DNA of 5,951 nucleotides from CALXSC01 sp035470525 (GTDB taxonomy: Bacteria; Pseudomonadota; Alphaproteobacteria; Rickettsiales; UBA1997). The notes beneath the pieces were generated by a model. That model saw only the letters and a program-made list of their open reading frames with translations. It was not told where the DNA came from and did not search any database. Each line of letters begins with the position of its first letter. The stretch's first letter is position 1. Below are positions 1-5,529 of the stretch, one piece after another. The stretch covers positions 1 through 5,951 of the forward strand of contig DATIQT010000124.1 in the NCBI GenBank assembly GCA_035470525.1, written 5' to 3'. A program made the translations under genes and the position numbers.

Positions 1-123
1 TAAACCGCTTTTGCAAAAATATACGAGGAGATTTAAAATTTTATTGCGATAGCGTATAACTTAATACGGTGAGACAATAAAATTTTAAAGCGACAAAGTA
101 TATTAAAGCAAAAGTTAGGTTTA
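1..123. repeat. Long interrupted palindrome / giant hairpin
   Basis: Seen directly: the two halves are reverse complements in five nested blocks. These are TAAACC 1-6 with GGTTTA 118-123, CTTTTGC 8-14 with GCAAAAG 108-114, AATATAC 18-24 with GTATATT 98-104, a 15-bp block 32-46 with 75-89, and an apical CGTAT 53-57 with ATACG 64-68 around a 6-nt loop. That is 40 base pairs separated by small internal loops. The outermost pair starts at base 1, so the palindrome may extend beyond the window. It could be a MITE, a Rickettsia-palindromic-element-like repeat, a structured RNA or a strong terminator of an unseen upstream gene. No tRNA or complete ORF is visible in it. The structure is certain as sequence; its role is not. 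Confidence 0.8.
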
Positions 124-159
124 GTTGGTGGTTAAGTGAAAGTTGTTTGACTATATTTG

Positions 160-187
160 TTGAATGTTAAATTTTTAATATTATTTA
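160..187 (+). promoter_or_regulatory. Weak candidate promoter for the nuclease gene
   Basis: TTGAAT at 160-165 and TATTTA at 182-187 are separated by 16 bp and lie 27 bp before the ATG at 215. A nearby TTGACT at 147-152 is a better -35 match but has no well-spaced -10. The stretch is almost pure A/T, so chance matches are expected. No clear Shine-Dalgarno sequence precedes the start at 215. Confidence 0.25.
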
Positions 188-214
188 ATTAATTGATTAA
201 TTATAGATTTTATT

Positions 215-1120
215 ATGACACTTTATATAAATAAAAATTCCATCTTAGAAAAGATAAATGAGAAACCTTTTGTTTTAGAAAGAGAAATTCAAAAAATATT
301 TGAAAAAAATCTTAAAACAATATCTGGTCTTACTTTTGTAAAAAGTGAATTTCCTATTAAAGATAAACGTTTAGACACACTTGCATTTGATGAACAATCA
401 AAAGCATTTGTAATTATTGAATATAAAAGAAATAGAAATGAAAGTGTTGTGGATCAAGGTTTTACTTATTTAAATCTTATGCTTGAAAACAAAGCAGAAT
501 TTATTATGGAATACAATGAAGAACTTGGTAGAAAACTTAAAAGAGACGATGTTGATTGGAGTCAAACTAGAGTAATCTTTGTTTCAACATTTTTTACAGA
601 TAATCAAATTCAAGCTACAAATTTTAAAGACATAGCTATAGAACTTTGGGAAGTAAAAAGATATGCTGATGATGTAATTTCTATAAATTCTATAAAAAAA
701 TCAAAATCAACCGGTATAAAATCTTTAGCTAAAAATGATACAATCTTAAAAAAAGTCACAAATGAAATTAAAGTCTATACTGAAGAAGAACACCTTTCAG
801 GGGCTTCAGAAGAAATTGTTGAACTTTATGAACGTTTTAAAGATGCAATTTTAAATCTTGCTGATGGAATGGAAATTGAGCCTAAAAAAATATATATTGC
901 ATTTAAAAAAGATAATTCAAATGTTTGCGATATCTCTATTCAGAAAAAAAGTCTAAAAATATTTTTAAATGGCAAAAAAGGTTCTTTAGATGATCCTAAA
1001 AAAATAGCAAGAGACATTTCAAGTGTTGGTCACCATGGAAATGGAGATTATGAACTTGCTATTAGTGATGATAGAAATTTGGAATATATAATGAGCTTGA
1101 TTAAACAAATTTTATTATGA
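215..1120 (+). CDS. PD-(D/E)XK nuclease-like protein with DUF5655-like C-terminus
   Basis: This 301-aa soluble protein has no signal peptide or membrane segment. Its N-terminal half has the core of a restriction-endonuclease-like fold: an acidic N-terminal helix (ExxIQKIFEKNL, about 24-33), then LDTLAFD with D54, a strand ending in the E-x-K pair IIEYK (E69, K71), and Q81-x3-Y85 in DQGFTY, which matches the QxxxY motif of RecB/lambda-exonuclease-like nucleases. Residues about 195-300 (EIVELYERFKDAIL, then IYIAFKK, LKIFLN and GHHGNGDYEL) resemble the DUF5655 domain that often follows such nuclease domains. Predicted role: DNA cleavage, plausibly in defence or repair; the substrate is unknown. 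It overlaps the next gene by 4 bp (ATGA), so the two are probably translated together. The first in-frame ATG is used although no good ribosome-binding site precedes it. Fold assignment is fairly secure from motifs; function is inferred. Confidence 0.8.
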   Translation: MTLYINKNSILEKINEKPFVLEREIQKIFEKNLKTISGLTFVKSEFPIKDKRLDTLAFDEQSKAFVIIEYKRNRNESVVDQGFTYLNLMLENKAEFIMEYNEELGRKLKRDDVDWSQTRVIFVSTFFTDNQIQATNFKDIAIELWEVKRYADDVISINSIKKSKSTGIKSLAKNDTILKKVTNEIKVYTEEEHLSGASEEIVELYERFKDAILNLADGMEIEPKKIYIAFKKDNSNVCDISIQKKSLKIFLNGKKGSLDDPKKIARDISSVGHHGNGDYELAISDDRNLEYIMSLIKQILL

Positions 1121-2052
1121 ATGAAATCGGTAATTACTTTGGCTTAGAAACTGCAAACTTATCTATTGATTGGTTAAAAGATAAAGTAGGTTTAAATTCC
1201 GGTAGAAATGCTTTGCGGTATATTGTACGAGCATATCAAATTAAAAAGATTTATGTTCCTGCTTATACTTGTGCTTTTGTATGGAGTGCTTTAGAGGCTG
1301 AAAAATGTGAATTGATATTTTATCATGTTGATAAAAACTTTATGCCTGTGAGTGAGTTTGGTGATAATGATTTTATATTATATAATAATTATTTTGGTGT
1401 TTGCGGTAAACAGGTTAAAATACTACATAAGAAATACAAAAATTTGATTATTGATAATACCCAAGCTTTATATAGTTTGCAAAAAGGTCTAGCTTCATTC
1501 TTTAGTTTAAGAAAATTTTTTGGTGTGCCCGATGGTGGACTTGCTTGGTGTGATAAAAAATTGAATGAAAATTTTGAAACCGCTGTATCTTATCATTTGT
1601 GCACTCATTTATTAAAAATTTATGATAAAGGTATTGATGCTGGATATATAAATTTTATAAAAAACGAAGTTGTTCTTGATAGTGAGCTGATTAAAAAAAT
1701 GTCTAATTTAACTAGAATACTTTTGAAGAATGTGAATTATGAAAAAGCAAAACAAATTCGTTTGAATAATTTTAAAATTTTACATGAAAAATTAGCAACA
1801 AGTAATGAGTTAAAATTAGATTTAGCTAAAGATGATGTTCCCATGATTTATCCTTATGTAATTAATAATGAAACATTAAGAAAAAAAATGGAAGAGAATA
1901 AGATTTTTCTTATACCATGTTGGCCTGACATTGATAAACATTTATCTAATGATGAATTATATTTAAAAAAATATTTGCTTACTTTACCTTTAGACCAGAG
2001 GTATAAAGAAGAAGATATGAAAAAAATTTTAACATGTATTTTGTTTTCTTAA
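1117..2052 (+). CDS. DegT/DnrJ/EryC1/StrS-family PLP aminotransferase-like protein
   Basis: The 311-aa product shows the landmarks of the sugar aminotransferase family (PLP-dependent, fold type I). These are SGRNAL (28-33) at the phosphate-binding region, VPAYTC (47-52), IIDNTQA (111-117) with the ring-contacting D113 and Q116, and SFFSLRKFFGVPDGG (127-141), where K133 is the expected Schiff-base lysine. A late LPLDQRY motif (290-296) matches the usual C-terminal L-P-x-x-x-x-Y. At 311 aa it is shorter than the roughly 370 aa of typical family members, as in a divergent subgroup often found in surface-polysaccharide loci. Known members transfer an amino group to a keto sugar nucleotide; the substrate here cannot be read. 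Its ATG lies inside the stop of the nuclease gene (ATGA), implying translational coupling, and no sugar-modifying neighbours are present. The catalytic lysine is retained, so an active enzyme is plausible. Confidence 0.75.
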   Translation: MNEIGNYFGLETANLSIDWLKDKVGLNSGRNALRYIVRAYQIKKIYVPAYTCAFVWSALEAEKCELIFYHVDKNFMPVSEFGDNDFILYNNYFGVCGKQVKILHKKYKNLIIDNTQALYSLQKGLASFFSLRKFFGVPDGGLAWCDKKLNENFETAVSYHLCTHLLKIYDKGIDAGYINFIKNEVVLDSELIKKMSNLTRILLKNVNYEKAKQIRLNNFKILHEKLATSNELKLDLAKDDVPMIYPYVINNETLRKKMEENKIFLIPCWPDIDKHLSNDELYLKKYLLTLPLDQRYKEEDMKKILTCILFS

Positions 2053-2075
2053 CTTTGTTAGTTTTAAAAACAGAA

Positions 2076-2143
2076 TAGACCTATTGCATAAATAATTTTT
2101 TGAAGAAAAATTGTATTTGTAAATTTATTTCGCAGGAGGTCTA
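2076..2143. repeat. Imperfect inverted repeat, MITE- or IS-end-like, flanked by TA
   Basis: TAGACCT at 2076-2082 is repeated inverted as AGGTCTA at 2137-2143. The similarity continues inward: ATTGCATAAATAATTT on the left against CCTGCGAAATAAATTT read inward from the right, about 18 matches in 23 positions. If the element proper starts at GACCT, it is bounded by TA on both sides, like a TA target duplication. The 68-bp size is too small for a transposase, so this is a MITE-like element or two IS ends left after an internal deletion. The family is not determinable, though GACCT-N3-GCA-like ends occur among IS5/IS982-type elements. It lies between the convergent ends of the aminotransferase and ABC genes and could also fold as a terminator hairpin. 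Confidence 0.55.
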
Positions 2144-2185
2144 ATAAATAAAAATTCAGCAAAACTATTACTAAACACCGTTATA

Positions 2186-2200
2186 AAAGGTTAAACCTTT
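2186..2200 (-). terminator. Weak hairpin after the ABC ATPase gene
   Basis: A perfect 15-bp palindrome (AAAGGTT, one central base, AACCTTT) lies 17 bp beyond the stop of the minus-strand ABC gene. Read on the minus strand it continues as TTTTATAAC, a short and interrupted U-run. The usable stem is only about 5 bp with a 5-nt loop, so it would be a poor intrinsic terminator. It may mark the end of the psd-pssA-ABC transcript. Confidence 0.3.
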
Positions 2201-2216
2201 GATAGCAATGTCGAGA

Positions 2217-2942
2217 TTATTCTATTTCCTTTAAAAAAGCTTTTTCTAATGATGTTTGTGAATGTTTATTTTTTAATTCATTAGGTGTTCCAATAAATAC
2301 AATTTTAGTATTATTCAAAATAGCAATTCTATCACATATTTCATCAATATCAGAAAGAATATGAGAACTAAAAAAAATACTTCTATTTTTAGATTTACTA
2401 TCTAATAATAATTCTTTTAAATTAATTCTAGCTTTTGGATCTAAACCACTCATCGGCTCATCTAATATAACTAATTCAGAATCACCTAGAAAAGTTGAGA
2501 TTAAACCTAGTTTTTGCATCATACCTTTTGAGTATTTAGAAACTTTCATTGTTAAAGCTTTTTTATCTAAATCTAATAAATTCGCTAGCTTAGATATTTT
2601 TTCTTCTAAATTATAATTTTCAGTATTTTTATTAAAACTATTAAAAATCTTTAAAAATTCCACACCTTTTAGCATAGATGAAACTTGAAATTTTTCTGGT
2701 AAATATCTTAATTTTTCTCTACTTTTTGTTTGTGTGGAACTGATGCCTAAAATTTCGGTTGTTCCCTTGTCGCTGTCTAATAAATCCAATATGATTTTGA
2801 TGAGGGTTGTTTTTCCTGCTCCGTTTAATCCGATTAGTCCAAAAATCTCATTGTTTTTTATTTCTAAATTGATGTCATTTAGTACAACTTTGCTTCCAAA
2901 ACTTTTTTTTATATTTGAGATTTTTAGAGGACTAACTGACAT
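2217..2942 (-). CDS. ABC transporter ATP-binding protein, ABC-2/CcmA-like
   Basis: The 241-aa nucleotide-binding subunit is complete in all motifs. Walker A is GLNGAGKTT (38-46, K44), the Q-loop region is YLPEKFQ (80-86), and the signature is a divergent YSKGMMQKL (137-145) in place of LSGGQ. Walker B is ELVILDEP (156-163, catalytic E162), the D-loop is SGLD (165-168), and the switch histidine is H194 in SSHI. The YLPE Q-loop and the SLEKAFLKEIE ending are typical of ABC-2-type exporter ATPases (NodI, NosF, CcmA-like). It would energise export of a lipid, polysaccharide or peptide through a separate membrane subunit. No permease is in this window. The start lies 1 nt after the pssA stop (TAA, one base, ATG) without a clear Shine-Dalgarno, suggesting reinitiation and operon membership. 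Base use in the first third is noticeably less AT-biased than in the rest. The substrate is unknown. Confidence 0.88.
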   Translation of the reverse strand: MSVSPLKISNIKKSFGSKVVLNDINLEIKNNEIFGLIGLNGAGKTTLIKIILDLLDSDKGTTEILGISSTQTKSREKLRYLPEKFQVSSMLKGVEFLKIFNSFNKNTENYNLEEKISKLANLLDLDKKALTMKVSKYSKGMMQKLGLISTFLGDSELVILDEPMSGLDPKARINLKELLLDSKSKNRSIFFSSHILSDIDEICDRIAILNNTKIVFIGTPNELKNKHSQTSLEKAFLKEIE

Positions 2943-2943
2943 A

Positions 2944-3705
2944 TTATTTTTTAGTTTGAGCTTTCTTAAAATTCATATAGAATAATATACCTATTACTAT
3001 ACTTAACAAATAAAGTGTACCCAATATAGAAAGCGCTAACCAAGGTTTTATAACCAACATAATTATCCATAAAGAAGATGCGATTAAGACTAAATGTTTA
3101 TATTTATCACCAACTTTTATTTTTTTGAAACAAGGAGTTGGAATTGTGCTTGCTGCAAATAGAGCCATTATTAATGTATTTATCATAACAAATGACGGAC
3201 TTGAGAAAAAACCATAACCAAATTGAAAGCTTAATACAAGCGGGAAAATTACCATACAAGCGACTGCTGGTGCAGGCATACCTGTAAAAAAATATTTTAC
3301 TAAAGGATTTTCTTTATTTTCAACTTTTGTTGCTACATTAAATCTTGCTAATCTAATTGCCATGCAACAAGCTAAAAGTAATACAAGAGACCAAGGTAAC
3401 ATATCATATCCAAATTCATTCATTTTCCAGTAATAAACTACAAAACCGGGAGCAACTCCAAAATTCACAACATCTGCTAATGAATCCATTTGAATACCAA
3501 AATCGCTCGATACATTTAAAAATCTAGCAACTCTTCCATCTATACCATCTAAAAAACAAGCAAGTAATATAAATGATATAGCACTCATAAAATAACCAGA
3601 ATAAGCTAATTTAATTGATGTAACACCAAAGCACAAAGCTAATAGTGATATCATATTTGGTATTAATTTAAAAAAATATAATTGCTTTTCGTTATTTTTA
3701 TTCAT
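2944..3705 (-). CDS. pssA: CDP-diacylglycerol--serine O-phosphatidyltransferase
   Basis: This integral membrane enzyme condenses CDP-diacylglycerol with L-serine to phosphatidylserine and CMP, the first committed step to phosphatidylethanolamine. The 253-aa protein carries a perfect CDP-alcohol phosphotransferase signature, D-x2-D-G-x2-A-R-x8-G-x3-D-x3-D, at residues 53-78. Its metal- and substrate-binding aspartates are D53, D56, D74 and D78. The N-terminal KLIPNMISLLALCFG (13-27) is the usual start of the first helix. Roughly eight hydrophobic segments follow, near 12-35, 37-52, 80-95, 103-119, 142-162, 170-190, 204-220 and 223-246. Length and the second-half motif PTPCFKKIKVG fit type II PssA. 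A good Shine-Dalgarno (AAGGA, then about 7 nt, ATG) fixes the start. It sits 8 nt after psd, whose enzyme uses its product, and 1 nt before the ABC gene. Confidence 0.96.
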   Translation of the reverse strand: MNKNNEKQLYFFKLIPNMISLLALCFGVTSIKLAYSGYFMSAISFILLACFLDGIDGRVARFLNVSSDFGIQMDSLADVVNFGVAPGFVVYYWKMNEFGYDMLPWSLVLLLACCMAIRLARFNVATKVENKENPLVKYFFTGMPAPAVACMVIFPLVLSFQFGYGFFSSPSFVMINTLIMALFAASTIPTPCFKKIKVGDKYKHLVLIASSLWIIMLVIKPWLALSILGTLYLLSIVIGILFYMNFKKAQTKK

Positions 3706-3713
3706 TTTTTTCC

Positions 3714-4397
3714 TTATTTTTTATTTATACAGCCTATTACACTCTCACCACCAATCATAGTTTGGCCGACCTTAACTTTGATTTTAACTTCTTTTGGTAA
3801 ATATACATCAACCCTGCTTCCAAATTTAATGCAACCAAATCTATCACCAGCTTTTACTTTTTGACCGTCTTTTAAATTGCAAACTATTCTTCTAGCAACC
3901 ATACCAGCAATTTGAACAAATATCACATCAAAACCTTGTTCTGCTTTCATCAAACAAAGTTGTCTTTCATTATCATTATGATACTTATCATTAACTATAT
4001 TTAAAAACTTACCCTGAATATATTCTACTTTTTCTATTGTACCATCTATTGGAATTCTTTGAACATGAACATTAAATGTACTTAAAAAGATACTAACTCT
4101 TTGGAATTTTTTGCTTTTTTCTATACCTAAACCTTCTGGTGCAGAAATTGATTCTTCTATTTGGTCTACAATACCGTCGGCAGATGCTAGAATTAAATTA
4201 TCACCGTCTGGCATTACTCTTTCTGGATCTCTAAAAAAATAAATTATGAAAACTGTTAGTACAACAGCAACCCAACCCAAAAAACTACTAATCAACATTA
4301 ATAAAAATGTTATAAAACAACTAACTGCTATTATAAAATAACCTTCTTTATTAATAGGAACTATTACTTTATTTAATGCATCTTTTAAATCAGACAT
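3714..4397 (-). CDS. psd: Phosphatidylserine decarboxylase proenzyme
   Basis: This pyruvoyl-dependent enzyme decarboxylates phosphatidylserine to phosphatidylethanolamine at the inner membrane. The 227-aa proenzyme has hydrophobic segments near 20-40 and 41-55, then FFRDPER (54-60), ASADG (71-75, with D74), FLSTFNVHVQRIPIDG (104-119, with H111) and FVQIAGMVARRI (160-171). The self-cleavage site FGSRVDVYLP lies at 192-201: cleavage between G193 and S194 should give a beta chain and a 34-residue alpha chain whose N-terminal Ser becomes the pyruvoyl group. D74, H111 and S194 match the expected autocatalytic triad. The FGSR site and short length fit the alphaproteobacterial/Rickettsiales-type (PSD-A) enzyme rather than the longer LGST enterobacterial one. 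It is first in the operon, with a promoter-like sequence 29-56 bp upstream; the ATG lacks a strong Shine-Dalgarno. Confidence 0.96.
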   Translation of the reverse strand: MSDLKDALNKVIVPINKEGYFIIAVSCFITFLLMLISSFLGWVAVVLTVFIIYFFRDPERVMPDGDNLILASADGIVDQIEESISAPEGLGIEKSKKFQRVSIFLSTFNVHVQRIPIDGTIEKVEYIQGKFLNIVNDKYHNDNERQLCLMKAEQGFDVIFVQIAGMVARRIVCNLKDGQKVKAGDRFGCIKFGSRVDVYLPKEVKIKVKVGQTMIGGESVIGCINKK

Positions 4398-4425
4398 CTA
4401 ATACTAAATTATTTATACATAAAAT

Positions 4426-4453
4426 AAGATATAAAAGAATTATTAATAGTCAA
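4426..4453 (-). promoter_or_regulatory. Probable promoter of psd-pssA-ABC operon
   Basis: On the minus strand, TTGACT (4453-4448) and TATCTT (4431-4426) are spaced by 16 bp, a good sigma70-type match. Transcription would start about 20 bp before the psd ATG. The -35 box begins just 2 bp beyond the stop codon of the upstream small membrane gene, so psd can be transcribed independently although the two genes point the same way. Confidence 0.5.
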
Positions 4454-4455
4454 GA

Positions 4456-4734
4456 TTATAATAATCTAATTGTAGCAAAAATTTCTATTAGAAGATAGCA
4501 GACATTTGTCAATAATAGTGGGAAACTATTTCTAATTACTGAATAAAAAACGCCAAGTATTGTTGCTATAATATATGTTATATATAAAAACAAAAAATTT
4601 ATATTTGGCATTACAACAGCTACATAGATACTTGTATAAATATTTAATACAAAAAATATACTTTCTATAATAAACAAAAACTTACTTTTTTGCCAATCTC
4701 TTTTAATCCAAACTAAACATCCAATAATTTTCAT
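4456..4734 (-). CDS. Small three-helix membrane protein, unknown function
   Basis: A 92-aa protein starting MKIIGCLVWIKRD. It has a short basic N-terminal region (KRDWQKSK) followed by three hydrophobic helices, roughly residues 19-39 (FLFIIESIFFVLNIYTSIYV), 45-64 and 68-90, with almost no loops and no signal-peptide cleavage site. I do not recognise the family; the layout faintly recalls half-size PnuC- or PQ-loop-like membrane proteins, but nothing specific supports that. The reading frame opens at another ATG at 4746. I prefer the ATG at 4734 because an AGG Shine-Dalgarno lies 6 nt before it (ATGAGG, then TTTTAT, ATG), whereas the upstream ATG has none. The gene is minus-strand, 58 bp before psd, and divergent from the gene at 4852. 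It is supported as coding by its consistent membrane topology; its role is unknown. Confidence 0.65.
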   Translation of the reverse strand: MKIIGCLVWIKRDWQKSKFLFIIESIFFVLNIYTSIYVAVVMPNINFLFLYITYIIATILGVFYSVIRNSFPLLLTNVCYLLIEIFATIRLL

Positions 4735-4753
4735 ATAAAACCTCATCTTAATA

Positions 4754-4781
4754 ATTTTATTATTAATTTTATATTTTTCAA
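4754..4781 (-). promoter_or_regulatory. Candidate promoter for the small membrane protein gene
   Basis: On the minus strand, TTGAAA (4781-4776) and TAAAAT (4759-4754) are 16 bp apart. The predicted transcription start would fall at or next to the upstream ATG at 4746. This fits translation from the ATG at 4734 with a very short leader. The A/T-rich background makes chance matches likely. Confidence 0.3.
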
Positions 4782-4793
4782 TATTTAAAAAAC

Positions 4794-4822
4794 TTGCAAA
4801 AATTTTTATTAAATGTTATATT
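4794..4822 (+). promoter_or_regulatory. Probable promoter of the 4852 gene
   Basis: TTGCAA at 4794-4799 and TATATT at 4817-4822 are separated by the optimal 17 bp. Transcription would begin near 4829, giving a leader of about 23 nt before the ATG at 4852. No good Shine-Dalgarno is visible in that leader, only an A-rich run. Confidence 0.5.
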
Positions 4823-4851
4823 ATTTTCATTAAGTAATAATAAAAAAATTT

Positions 4852-5427
4852 ATGTCGGATACAATAGAGCTTGATCTTGGAGGAAATCCAGAAAAAACAA
4901 GAGGATTTTTTGGTTTTGGTGGTATAGATGCTTATTATGTTAATGATAGGAAACATATAGAAAAAGAGCAATTACAAGAAATTTATACTATTATTTTAAA
5001 TGGAAAAGATAAAGAAAAAATACAAAATGATTTAAATAATTCAGAAATTGTAAAAACATTAGAAAAAGAAAAAAATGGAGGAATTATTGGTGCAACGTTT
5101 GGAAAAATTGTTGAAGGTAAAACTAAAATTGATTTATTTGCTTTTAATACTAGTGTAAAAGAATACCCTACTACAATTAAAATAACATTAAATAGTGGTG
5201 ATGTTATTATGTGGGATTTACCACAACAAGAATTATATAAATTAGCAGGAGACAAGAAAGAAAAAATTGAAAATATAGAAGGTTTTGAAGATAGTTATAA
5301 AATAATTTTACCTAGAGAAGGTAATTTTTTAACACTTAATATTAAAAATGATAAAGAACCTCCTTTGATTCCTGGAAATCCAATTGAATTTGGTAACCAT
5401 ACACCTAGTGTGCCACATTGTAGGTAA
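4852..5427 (+). CDS. Hypothetical 191-aa protein, possibly truncated
   Basis: I do not recognise a family. The protein has no signal peptide or membrane helix. It begins with a Gly/Phe-rich segment (RGFFGFGGIDAYYVND, 17-32), followed by a charged helical region (about 33-75, KEQLQEIYTIIL and EIVKTLEKEKNG), then strand-like stretches (KIDLFAFN, TTIKITLNSGDVIMWDLP, KIILPREGNFLTLNI) suggesting a beta-rich domain at 90-165. The end is Pro-rich (EPPLIPGNPIEFGNHTPSVPHC). It has its own promoter-like sequence upstream. The frame stays open after its TAA at 5425 for another 34 Ser-rich codons, and a Gln/Asn-rich tail follows in a neighbouring frame. The annotated protein may therefore be the N-terminal part of a longer, broken or variable protein. 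Codon use matches the AT-rich neighbours. Coding status is well supported; function is unknown. Confidence 0.7.
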   Translation: MSDTIELDLGGNPEKTRGFFGFGGIDAYYVNDRKHIEKEQLQEIYTIILNGKDKEKIQNDLNNSEIVKTLEKEKNGGIIGATFGKIVEGKTKIDLFAFNTSVKEYPTTIKITLNSGDVIMWDLPQQELYKLAGDKKEKIENIEGFEDSYKIILPREGNFLTLNIKNDKEPPLIPGNPIEFGNHTPSVPHCR

Positions 5428-5430
5428 GAC

Positions 5431-5529
5431 AGTAGTAGTGAGACAAGTAGTGAAAGTGTAAGTGGAAGTGTAAGTGGAAGTAGAAGTGGTACTAGTAGTA
5501 CAAGTAGAAGTGGAAGTGGAAGTAGTACC
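5431..5529 (+). repeat. AGT-rich low-complexity tract (Ser-rich coding)
   Basis: About 100 bp are built from AGT alternating with GGA, AGA, GTA and ACA triplets, including several AGTGGA hexamers. In the frame of the upstream gene, the 34 codons at 5428-5529 hold 18 serines, all AGT, with Gly, Val, Arg and Thr between. That frame is bounded by TAA at 5425 and TAG at 5530. In the next frame the same DNA reads Val/Glu-rich with two stops in its first half. Repeats like this are prone to replication slippage. Confidence 0.8.

Noticed and set aside
2135..2140. Strong Shine-Dalgarno-like GGAGGT on the plus strand
   Set aside because: No ATG, GTG or TTG follows at a proper distance with an open frame; it is part of the right arm of the inverted repeat.
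2734..2985. Plus-strand 83-codon open frame
   Set aside because: It lies antisense to the ABC ATPase Walker A region and the pssA 3' end, with no family resemblance; a shadow of the minus-strand genes.
3682..3864. Plus-strand 60-codon open frame
   Set aside because: Antisense to psd and the start of pssA, both certain genes.
4983..5255. Minus-strand 90-codon open frame
   Set aside because: Antisense to the 4852 gene, which has its own promoter and a coherent protein; the hydrophobic translation is typical of an antisense shadow.
5431..5529. CRISPR-like or satellite array
   Set aside because: The units are triplets and hexamers of one sequence family without unique spacers; it is a low-complexity coding tract.
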